Assembly (NCBI GenBank): GCA_013339895.1
Contig: JABACO010000004.1
Span: 1,848,223 to 1,912,222, forward strand
Direction of reading: 5' to 3'
From: Ephydatia muelleri
Lineage: Eukaryota; Porifera; Demospongiae; Spongillida; Spongillidae
DNA length: 64,000 nucleotides
The translations under genes were made by a program, and so were the position numbers. Every line of letters begins with the position of its first letter. Position 1 is the first letter of the stretch. This document shows positions 43,470 through 54,035 of the stretch, one piece after another. The notes under the pieces are model-generated. The model saw only the letters and a list, made by a program, of their open reading frames with translations. It was not told the DNA's origin and ran no database searches.

Positions 43470-45380
43470 TACTGCCTTTCCGTTTGGCTTTTTCAAGCAC
43501 TTCTTTTGTAGGTTTCCATTCAAGAGGGTCACTGATGTGGGTCTTTAATACCATAATGGATGACAGTGATCCATCACGATGAAGTGAACTCCTTTTTGTT
43601 TTTGTTTTTGTCACATTATTGTAATTCAAACTTGAGAACAAATGCACATAAAAATTTAATTAAATAAATAATAAAGATGAGGCCAAATGAAAAATTGTTC
43701 AGTGGACCTTTGCCTCTGCACAGGCCAAAGTTATAGAATGGTGTTGTGAGTGGGAATGAAATGAACTCCTGCTGGGTGTCTTACATTTGGAAATGTATGA
43801 AAATATCCTTTCTTCACATGCATTGGAATGTGGTATGGTCAAAATTGTTTCTGCAACTTGAAACAAAAGGTCAAATTGTGGTACTTTAGTTCCTGGTTTA
43901 TTAACTGAGCGCAAGTAATTCCAAAGAGCGTCAATTCTACAGGGATGATCATCATCAGTATAATGGCATGCCTCCTTTAAATTTTCTGGAAGATCATTTG
44001 TAGACATAAATTGGTATTGAAGAAACTGTTCATTGAGATTATATTGTCATGGCTTATGTCACCTATAATACTTGGAAAGCAGCCGCTTCAAATGTTATAT
44101 CTACTTTTCTTTCAAAGTCAATCCAAACTGCATGACCAAGAATTTCTTCACCCAAGGGACACCACATAATTAGATAGTCCATTGCTGATGTGAAAAATTG
44201 TCTAACAGACTTGTAAAAATTTGACAAACTTTGTTTATCTATACTGCCTTCATTACAAAGTTTCATAATGGTTTGTCATGTAGTAAATCCAATGACTAGT
44301 TCTCTGTCCTCAACTTGATTACATCTGTTGGCGTAGTCAATGAAACTGAGGTTATTCAAGTTTGCAGAAACTTCAGTAGGTTTAACAAATTTACCCAACA
44401 GAATTTTGTACAAATGGAGAAGATGAGCCGTCAGTAGGTGAAACAGGTTCCTCACGCTGAAGGAATTTATTTGCATGTGTGAAAGCTGGCAAGGTAGCTT
44501 GGTAAAAAAGGAGGTACACTTCTGCCATAGGATTTTCTAAAGCTGTTTTGAGTTGCTTAAATTGTATGATATTAAGCCAGGTAATTGTTTCAAAGCCCTA
44601 TAACTGCAATTTCTAAACTAAGCCATCTTGTTGTAATATGTTTAACAAGTGACTTGTAGCTAATATCACAGAATGTACAAAAAGACTGCAGTTCATTCGT
44701 GCACTTGGTGGACTTGTCAAACCAATAATAAAGATCTATTACTAATTCTTCAACATCAAAGTTCGTGCCATCAACAAACATTTCACTTGCTTTTTGAGCT
44801 GCATTATGATGGTATGACAATTGCAACCACTAATATGAACAGAAGGGTTCTTAATTTTAATTCGGGTTTTTAAAGAATTACGTGAGCCAATGCAGAAGTG
44901 TTGTCCACTCCAAATGATGTACACCAAAGCCAAGGAGGATCTTCATCCAATAATGAGACTAATTTGTGATCCATGGCATTGAATATTGCTTCTGCTGTAG
45001 CACTAGTAGTCGTACACGTATCTAAAAAATGTGTCACAACTTTACACACACTGTTGTCGTAAATTCGCACAGTAATAGGGTTCATCTTTTGTAACTCCCA
45101 ATCATTAGTATCATCAATGGCTAGGGAAAAAGCATGGCACTTCATGTGCTTCACCAGTACAGAAATTCAGTGCGTAGCTACAGCAATATTAAGTATACTG
45201 ATTGCTTTGGTTCTGGCAGAATGACACTGAGGCCACTTTAGAAAAATAGAGTTCTTATAGCAGGTGATAACAGTCATTAAATGCAATTGCAACAAGTACT
45301 GCCATTTTAACTTCAGATTCAATGCACTGCATTGATAATTGTGATGAGGCATCAGTACATGTAAAGTCTAATTAGATTGG
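43470..45380 (-). pseudogene. hAT-type transposase remnant (ZBED-like)
   Basis: Minus-strand pieces in order: MKCHAFSLAIDDTNDWEL and FGVDNTSALAH near 45150-44880; then FCDISYKSLVKHITTRWLSL (the RW signature) near 44640; then NLNNLSFIDYANRCNQVEDR; MWCPLGEEILGHAVWIDF near 44150; and the dimerisation region VPQFDLLFQVAETILTIPHS plus NACEERIFS (43890-43780), ending with SLSSIMVLKTHISDPLEW near 43560. All are typical of hAT proteins such as the vertebrate ZBED5/SCAND3-like group. Frameshifts and stops separate every block. No terminal repeats or target duplication were found, so the limits are uncertain. Confidence 0.78.
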
Positions 45381-45509
45381 TTCACTTTAGTATTTGCAAT
45401 ATCAATGTGTGACTTTGTTTGGCTGTGTTTTGTAATATCGGTTTTCCCATGTGGCTGCATTTAACAACTTTATTGCATATATTATATTGCAGCGAAATCT
45501 AGAGGTAAA

Positions 45510-45545
45510 ACCATAGATATTAGAGTCTACTCTAATATCTATGGT
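45510..45545. repeat. 36-bp palindrome
   Basis: ACCATAGATATTAGAGT, two bases, then its exact complement. Confidence 0.9.
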
Positions 45546-45854
45546 AAAACGTACAGATGTCAAATTTATGGGAATACAAATGGTTTATTGCGTAACGGTG
45601 GATAGGCCTTACCTGTAAGGATCACTCGCACTAGTGATCCAAGGAAACTCTTTCTTCCATTCAAGTTAGAATTTGATGCGATACATAGCTGCCCTAGTTA
45701 CGTACGTACGTAACGGACTGTATAGTTGTTGAACAATTGATATTAATTGTAATATTATTGAAACATGATATACCGGCGATCGTGAGAAATGGGGACTTGG
45801 TCGTGGTGACATCGTGAGAATAGGTCGAGAATCTCACGACCAATTCGTGAGAGT

Positions 45855-47480
45855 GAGTCAGTACTGTAAGTCATACAAACTCAAACCTCCATATGATGCA
45901 ATATGTCGAACAAAACGTAGATCCCTTTGATCCCACCCCCCCTCCCCTACCCCTAAATCGTTCCATATTATTTCAATAGAACAATAAAAATCTTCCACTG
46001 TAGACTCTGTTCGTCACTCGGATATTTCCGTAAAGCTGTGCACTAATATGGCGGGCGTGTATTAATGTATATTGTGTCGTATTTCGGAGCGGTCGTATGA
46101 CACAGGAAAAGGGTCCATACCAATGATCCAAATGCACCGCCTAATGACACAACGAAAAACAAACACGGTTCAAACTCTTCTAAAATGTGCACGCCTCTAT
46201 GATTGAGAACACTTAGTCTAATTCGCTCACGGCACCAATCTTCACCTGCTAGGATATTCTTACTATGGCCATATATGGTTAAAATATCATCTCGACTCCC
46301 TCGCTGAACACTGCCGATGAAAACATTGAATAAAAATGTACCTGCTAGGCTATTCATAATCTACTAAGGCCATATATGGTCCGCTGAACACTGCAGATGG
46401 AAACATTGGAGCCAAAGAACAGGTAAATATTTGTAAAGAGGGTGGGTGTGATCGAATTGTAGGCCTAGCATTTCTCTAGAGGCGAGCACAATTTAGAAGG
46501 GGTTTGAATATACTGCTCTTGGTTTGGGTCATGGGCGGTGCATTGTTTAGGTCATGGGCGGTGCATTGTTAGGTCATGGGCAGGGGGTTTCTACATTGCA
46601 CGCACACAATCCGGTTGGCAAGAAGTTCACATGACCAAGCTTGTGCAATAACAATGATAAGGTACTCCAAACGTCAGTAATTTGCGATAGAAGATTGAGC
46701 ATCCGTGACTCAAATATCAGGTCGCATTGCAGAAGGCATCCATGTATGATCGGGATCCTATGGCACGTAGATCATAGAGGCAGCGTTAGCAATGGTAGAC
46801 ACCACAGTCATCGGGATTAGGCTGCTTGTGGGTGTTCAGGTGTGGAAGATGTGCAGTCACGCGACCGCTAAAGACGAATCGCACATGGAAACGGAGCAAA
46901 AAAACGCGTAAGTATTTGTAAAAAGGGAGAGGAAGGATTGGTGGACAGTGAACGATGGAACTGATGGGGTGTCCGTGTTTTTGCTACCCGATCCGAAAAA
47001 GGATTTTCTGACAGTGGTTCTGTCGTGTTTGAAGGGTTAAGTAGTGCTCGTGGCTTGTTCTCGTTGTATCATAGTAGAGTAGCGGGATTGGAAGCAGACG
47101 CACTTAACACTGATTATCTTAGCTAGCGCATCCTTGGCAGTGACGTCTGGGGGGAGGCTTAAAGTTTTTATCGTAACTAGAACACACCGAAAAATTGTTT
47201 CTTGCACTAAAATATATACTATGCCTTTTGTTTATGGCAATGTAGAAGCAGAACATTATCTTGCTTTTCCTGGGTCATGGTGGACCTCAGATAGGGATTA
47301 AGCCTTCTCGATGTAGAAAAGGACCTTTCAGCTCTTCCTGGAAAATATTTTCAACGATTTGGCTACCTCTGAAAAGATGCCAGCAGTGTGTTCACAATAT
47401 CTATGAGTGTCCTAACGTTAGTGACACTCTTCAAGCTGGAAAATGCAAGTGATGTTACTAGCAAGAGTTATGGGTCGATG
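45855..47480 (+). repeat. Tandem duplication, copy 1
   Basis: This block begins around GTCATACAAACTCAAACCTC and includes TCACTCGGATATTTCCGTAA, ATGGCGGGCGTGTATTAAT, the GTCATGGGCGGTGCATTGTT repeats and family B sequence. It recurs at 47535-49260 in the same order. A minus-strand open frame (46043-46357) is disrupted in copy 2 and is not taken as a gene. Confidence 0.85.
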
Positions 47481-48049
47481 TCCGAAATATCTGGCAATGA
47501 CGTGACAATCAATCTTCGAGAGACTGACTATACAGTAGGTCATACAAACTCAGACCTCCATATGATGCAATGTCGAACAAAACGTAGATCCCTTTGATCC
47601 CATCCCCCTCCCCCTACCCCTCAATCGTTCCATATTATTTCAATAGAACAAGTGAGAAATCTTTCACTATAGACTCTGTTCGTCACTCGGATATTTCCGT
47701 AAAGCTGCATGTGCACTAATATGGCGGGCGTGTATTAATTTATATTGTGTCGTATTTCGCAGCGGTCGTATGACACAGGAAAAGGGTCCATACCCATGAT
47801 CCATATGCACCGCCTAATGACACTACGAAAAATAAACACGGTTCAAACTCTTCTAAAATGTGCACAACTTAGTCTAATTCGCTCACACCAATCTTTAACT
47901 GCTAGGATATTCATAATCACCATGTGTGGTCTTACTAAGGCCATATATGGTTAAAATATCATCTCGACTCCCTCGCTGAACACTGCAGATGAAAACATTG
48001 AATAAAAATGTACCTGCTAGGCTATTCATAATCACACTGGGTCTGGTCG

Positions 48050-48050
<1 letters not shown>

Positions 48051-48098
<48 letters not shown>
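48051..48098 (+). repeat. Poly-C run of 48
   Basis: Uninterrupted C run; absent from the matching place in duplication copy 1. A second run of 43 G lies at 48912-48954. Confidence 0.85.
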
Positions 48099-48100
<2 letters not shown>

Positions 48101-48706
48101 TCTCTGTGTCCGCAGATGGCAACATTGGAGCCAAGAACAGGTAAAGATGATCGAATTGTAGGCCTAGTATTTCTCTAGAGGCGAGCACAATTTAGAAGGG
48201 GTTTGAATATACTGCTTTCGGTTTGGGTCATGGGCGGTGCATTGTTTAGGTCATGGGCGGTGCATTGTTTGGGTCATGGGCGGGGGTTTCTACATTGCAC
48301 GCACACAATCCGGTTGGCACATGACCAAGCTTGTGCAATAACAATTAATGATAAGGTACTCCAAACGTCAGTTATTTGCGATAGAAGATTGAGCATCCGT
48401 GACTCAAAAAATATCAGGTCGCATTGCAGAAGGCATCCATGTATGATTAGGATCCTATGGCACGTAGATCATAGAGGCAGCGTTAGCAAAGGCAGACACC
48501 ACAGTAGGCTGCTTGAGGGTGTTCAGGTGTGGAAGATGGAAGATGTGTGCAGTCACGCGACCGCTAAAGACGAATCGCACATATGGAAACATTGGAGCCA
48601 AAAAACGCGTACGTATTTGTAAAAAGGGAGAGGAAGGATTGGTGGGAAGTGGACGATGGGGTGTCCGTGTTTTTGCTAACCGATCCGAAAAAGGATTTTC
48701 TGACAG

Positions 48707-48824
48707 TGGCGCTTCCTTTTCAGTCGGGTTTGAAGCTTCAAACCCGACTGAAAAGGAAGCGCCAAGAACAAGCCACGAGCAGTAATTCACCCTTAAGGGT
48801 GAATTACTGCTCGTGGCTTGTTCT
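48707..48824. repeat. Two abutting perfect palindromes
   Basis: 48707-48764 is a perfect 58-bp palindrome centred on GAAGCTTC. 48765-48824 is a perfect 60-bp palindrome centred on CCCTTAAGGG. They touch with no spacer. The unduplicated versions at 5188-5220 and 47025-47055 run straight from GTTTGAAG into GGTTAA, so the extra 59 or so bases arose here. Confidence 0.93.
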
Positions 48825-48911
48825 CGTTGTATCATACTAGAGACAATATATAGTAGCGGGATTAGAAGTAGACGCACTTAACGCTAGCGCATCCTTGGCA
48901 GTGGCGTCAAT

Positions 48912-48955
<44 letters not shown>

Positions 48956-49544
48956 AGGCTTAAAGTTTTTATCGTAACTAGAACACACCGAAAAATTGTC
49001 CCTGCACTATAATATCATCTGTCTTTTGTTTATGGCAATGGAGAAGCATAACATTATTTAGCTTTTCCTGGGTCATGGTGGACCTCAGATAGGGATTAAG
49101 CCTTCTCAATGTGGAAAAGGACCTTTCAGCTCTTCATGGAAAATATTTTCAACAATTTGGCTACCTCTGAAAAGATGCCAACAGTAAGAGGGAGTGTATT
49201 CACAATATCTAAGTGACACTCTTCAAGCTGGACAATGCGAGTGATGTTTGTCTAATTTCAGCTACAAGATCCACTAGCATGTTTATCTACCAAACCAACT
49301 TTTTCCCATCAATATCCCTCTTGTAGAATTCGAGCAGAGTTTATGTTGTACTTGACAGTATAGCGATCCTGAATTTGGAAACACATTTGAAATGGAAGAG
49401 ATGCAGAAGTATTAGTTTGCTCGAACTAGGTCTGATACAGATACATGTAGGAAAACTCATCTAAAGGTGCCATGGCAATGGTTGGTGCATCTGTGCTGGA
49501 TGCAAAGTTTCACTGATGTAAAGAACCCAATAACCATTTACACA

Positions 49545-49636
49545 TCCCTATGGTATCGCACTAGATCCCAGAGATAACAGTGTGTTCATTGCTAACTATT
49601 GTGCTAACCGGCACTGTATTGAAGTATTGTGTTTGA
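49545..49636 (+). pseudogene. TRIM-NHL copy D, last-exon scrap
   Basis: Only the last about 90 bp of a TRIM-NHL gene (CCCTATGGTATCGCACTAGA to GTATTGTGTTTGA) is left, with small indels, followed by the conserved 3' flank (49640-49900). It is joined upstream to duplicon sequence that normally lies far upstream of TRIM, so most of a gene copy has been deleted. Confidence 0.88.
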
Positions 49637-49909
49637 AAAGTGAATGTGATGTAATGTGCATTACTGTGATACTTGTAGAACATTTTCAAGTGGATGTGAT
49701 GTAAATATGTGAGCATGATTGGTATTAAAGTTTATATGAACAACTGTATTGGGAAACGTACAGCTGTCATGTTGCCTGTCAGTTACAGTATTAATTGAAT
49801 GTTATGAGTTTATATGTGGGATCATTCCACGAAAAGGGAAGTTGTGCACACGTTATAACATTTCAAGTACGCAATAGTAATGTAACGCTTGCGTTGAAAT
49901 GTGTAAGCC

Positions 49910-49963
49910 AAGGCTCTGGATTTTTAATTAGCCATATATGGCTAATTAAAAATCCAGAGCCTT
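49910..49963. repeat. 54-bp perfect palindrome
   Basis: Arms of 27 bases (AAGGCTCTGGATTTTTAATT onward) meet at GCCATATATGGC. The other TRIM 3' flanks (near 22980, 27525, 56485) lack it. Confidence 0.93.
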
Positions 49964-50239
49964 ACAACTCCATGACAGATAGTGCGTAAGAATATATATA
50001 GAGAGAGAGACCACGCCTTCGTCATCCACTGGACCCGTATAAAATATATACAGGGGTGGACCCCGCCCATACCAGCCTAGACTTGCCCATGTACCACTCC
50101 CCTACCCAACTGGTAAGGGAGCAACCTTACAAATGTAGCCAAACGGGAACAGCTCTTGTTCAATCCAGCCCGACCCAACGCCTAAAGCTAACCTAAGCCC
50201 AGAGGGTATGACGCTTGGAGCATGCCATGCTGGCTCTGG

Positions 50240-53200
50240 GGAATAGTTTGTGTTTGACCTTTCAGCTCTTGCTGGAAAATATTTTCAACAATTTGGCTAT
50301 CTCTGAAAAGATGCCAACAGTCAGAGGGAGTGTGTTCACAATATCTATGAGTGTCCTAACGTTAGTGACACTCTTCAAGCTGGAAAATGCGAGTGATGTT
50401 TGTCTCATTTCAGCTACAAGATCAGCTAGCAAGTTCATCTGCCAAACCAACTATTTCCCATCAATATCCGTCTTGTAGAATTCGAGCAGAGTTGATGCTG
50501 TACTTGACAGTATAGCGCACCCCTGAATTTGGAAACGCATTTGAAATGAAAGAGACAAGTGATGCAGAAGTGTTAGTTGACTCTGAACTAGGTCTGAAAC
50601 AGATACATGTAGGAAAACTCATCTAAAGGTGCCGTGGCAATGGTTGGCTCATCTGTGCTGGATGGCACACGATCCGTGGAAATCTCAGATCTGGTCACAC
50701 ACGACTTCTTCGCAAAAAAAGTCAGTTATGGAGTTATTGCGACGCTTCATGCTCAAACGTTGGTCGATTTAGTTACTATTATCACATCACGGAAAGGTAC
50801 TGTGCATTAATTAGTTACGCAAAACGTGTGTGTGTGTGTGTGTGGGGGGGGGGGGGCAGATACTCCCCCCCGCCCCCTGTTTTGATGCCTATGCTAGATA
50901 GCTCACGTAACAGTACAACTATGCAGCGAAGAACTATATTTCTTCCACATCTTTACCAAACCAGTATCTGGGTTACCTATGCAAAGCTTCACTGATGTAA
51001 CCTTTGAACACATCCTATGTGTTCTAGGCGAGTATGGAAGACAGACTGGGATTTAATCTTTTCAATGCAATCATAGCCCTCCATTCAGTTTCAGCTGTTT
51101 GTTGAAAGTCAATGACACAGTGACACCAGGTTTGCCATCATCCAAAACGGCAAATATTCTCACTATGGAGCATAGACAACTGGTGTGAAAGTGAAGTGAT
51201 AGATGCACAGCCCTTCACAAATGTGGATAGGAGAAATGACACTGTAAGTGGAGATGCATCGCTTCAGTCTGAGCATCTCTGTGTTTAGACAAGCAGACAA
51301 ATGTAAATTTCGATCCCCCATGCCTGAAACAAAGGTTATTTATAACAATAATTTTAAGTGCCTCTTTCCAGCATTATAGTAGCCACACTTGAAGACATGG
51401 CCTGTGTACCATAGCACTGTTCACATCTAGTGGTATTGAAATAAGCATACTAAGGAAGGTCTTGCTGTGCAACAGACGGCAAAACATCTCAGCCAAAATA
51501 AGCATTTACTCGGGCAAAAAACAATTCCCCATACTTTCACTACTTTCAAGTGGAAAGACAAGAGCTATGAATTAGGATAATATAAAAAGTATGCATTGGT
51601 CAAATCAGTATTCATAGAGCTATTTGTTGAATGTTTTGCTGTTAGCTTACTGTTTAAGAGATTGAAGAGAAAATCAAATGGGCCTTCGCCAAAAATGCAC
51701 CCCTTTTCCCAAATTCAGAGGTGTGATTATCACTACCTCGGATGTCCCACGCATAGGTATAGTGCATGTGATCCACTTCCAATCCACTTACTGTGTTATC
51801 TCTGATCTGCTGGCCCCCTAAATGGCAGGTGGTTCGCAGGCCCATTGGGTCAAGTTTTCACTGTGGTTAGCTGTGGAAGGCGGGGGCCAGTGTGCAGTAT
51901 CCTTTGTCCAAGGGTAGTGGGTAGTGGACATGTGGATATTCTCAACCATGCGCTCTCTGAGACGACACATAGTAACCTCTTGCGAGACACGAAGTACCCT
52001 CTACATGCTGGGTGTGCTTTCAAGGTCACATGTGGTCATAGGTTATTAATGGGTGCAAATTTCACTAATTTCATTGGTATGCACATGCAGGACTACAGGA
52101 GAAATATTATCCTAACATAGCATTATGATGAAGTGAAATCATGAATTGTACAAATGGACAGTTGAGTCAAAATCTTTCACTTTGTCATTGAATCCGATCC
52201 TCATTTGCACTTGTAATGTAAACTGTTATGTTCCCCGATTGACATTCTATTGATTTTGATATAGTATGAACCTCTGAAATGCGACAGCTCTATAGTGTGA
52301 GCTGCACAGCTTTCTTCTTCAGAGAGCCTCTTGTGCTATTTGTCTGACATGGATATATATCTGTATGAACAACTTGTTTTAAATATCATTACAGCTTTAA
52401 TCTTTCTTTAATAGACAACTTGCTAGCGATAGTGGCAGCCAGAATCTCAGTTATGGTTGTGTGATTTTCCTGGACACAAGTAACCATTACACAGGTTTTG
52501 AGCTTTAGATGTGGCGACGATGATATATTATCTCTTGATGTAGTACAAAAAATGAGTGACATGTGATTGTTCTCCATCGCGCATGGGAGTTTGAACTTTT
52601 ATTGTACAAATACAGTATCATCTGTTGTATAAGGTAATGTAGGCTGTCTCAAATGCTTTAACCGATTAAAGCTGAGAGATGCATTTCTGCATCAAAGATG
52701 TGTTTAATCAAAGAATTCTTCCAGAGCCTTTGTACTTTATACCAATTTGAAGTTATTCGTGTTCACGTCTTTAGTTCATATTGTTAAAACCCCACTTCCT
52801 ACTGCCCAACCTCTGCTGCCTCATTGATTTTACACAACTCTACTTTAGATAATAAAAAAATATTCTGGCGTTAATCGGTTCATTATTCCATCCAGTTATG
52901 TACTTTGCATTGGACTTACGATGATGCATAACTTGGCAGGTAGCTACGTGTATATGCACTGTGATTAGCAGTGGGAGGAAGGAGGGGAGAACAACATGAC
53001 TGGTGTGCCATATCAGCACATGAAGTACTGTTGATGCGGCCACATGTTTCTGGGGACATCAGAGGACTGAATTGATATAAAATAAAGACCATAGAATGGA
53101 TGGCTAGGTCTCGGAACATGTATGTGTGTCTGGTATGGAAATGTTTGACTAAACTAATCCTAGTGTAGTATCATAATTTATAATTTAAATTGCACACATG

Positions 53201-53690
53201 TGGTTATGAATAGGTATTTTCTCCCATTATGGTCAGTACCTTAAATGTCCCACTCATCATGATGAAGTATTTGTAATGTTATAGTCTCTCTTTCATTAGC
53301 TAGGAGTGTCTAGTAGCCACATAACAGAATTGGCTTTACCACAGACTGGAAGTTGTGTACATTTAGTGTCAAAGGTTTGTGAAGGGACCACCCTATACAT
53401 GGAGGGCGTGCACTAAACACTATGATCAGCAGATACAGGCGGCCTACCTGCGTGGAAATAATTATGGTAAACTGCGATACAATCGAGGATTTATCGTAGT
53501 AGTGATTGCGCTAGTGACCATTTGTGTAGTATCGTGTATTAATTCTTATGGCAATCTCCACTACTGCTATAAATAGCAATTAATCGTGTCTTACCATGTT
53601 GGTAGGCAGGCATAACCCTGCTTGAGCAAACCTCATGTCAGGTGTCCCTGACAGGTTAAATCAATACATTACCACTTACGTGCCTACAGT
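50240..53690 (+). repeat. Duplicon upstream of TRIM copy C
   Basis: Matches 18337-20947 in order and orientation, including the minus-strand hAT-like scrap at 50262-50450. Differences are an insertion of about 0.85 kb (52085-52930), many single-base changes, and altered G/C runs near 50840-50880. Confidence 0.85.
52085..52930 (+). other. Insertion specific to the copy-C duplicon
   Basis: Sequence between GGTATGCACATGCA and GCATAACTTGGCAGGTAG has no counterpart in the copy near 20190. It is AT-rich with short open frames only; neither inverted ends nor a target duplication could be found. It may equally be a deletion in the other copy. Confidence 0.6.
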
Positions 53691-53790
53691 CAATGGTTTT
53701 TACTTGCATGAGGCCCTGCCCATTGGTGACTATAAAGTAACATACATTCATCTGGTCCATGACAGTAACTTTCTTGATTCTGTACTGCAA

Positions 53791-53969
53791 TCACTGCGCC
53801 ACAGCATTTAGTATGCAGAACTGTGCAGAGTCTGCATATCAACCATATGCAGACGGGTATCATTGAAGTGTTCATATGCAGACGTCTGCATATGAACACT
53901 TCAATGATACTCATCTGCATACGGTTGATATGCAGACTCTGCACAGCTCTGCATACTGTGGCGCAGTGA
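53791..53969. repeat. Imperfect 180-bp palindrome before TRIM C
   Basis: Arms of about 86-93 bp meet at GCAGACGTCTGC. They differ by a few G/A changes and a 7-base insertion in the left arm (GCATTTA). It ends 67 bp before the TRIM C start codon. Confidence 0.9.
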
Positions 53970-54035
53970 ATAGTACAAACAATTCATATGCTTCATTTCA
54001 AATTAATAGACTACTTCATTACCAACAGTGTAGCT

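Larger units (their letters stand above)
47535..49260 (+). repeat. Tandem duplication, copy 2
   Basis: Matches 45855-47480, but carries a 48-base C run (48051-48098), a 43-base G run (48912-48954), two abutting palindromes (48707-48824) and small deletions. Confidence 0.85.

Noticed and set aside
46043..46357. 104-codon minus-strand frame with a membrane-like segment
   Set aside because: Broken in the second tandem copy at 47.7-48.2 kb and lacking any recognisable homology; likely chance.
53379..53576. 65-codon frame with a hydrophobic segment before TRIM C
   Set aside because: Present in both duplicons but with altered frame in the 20.7-kb copy; no other support.
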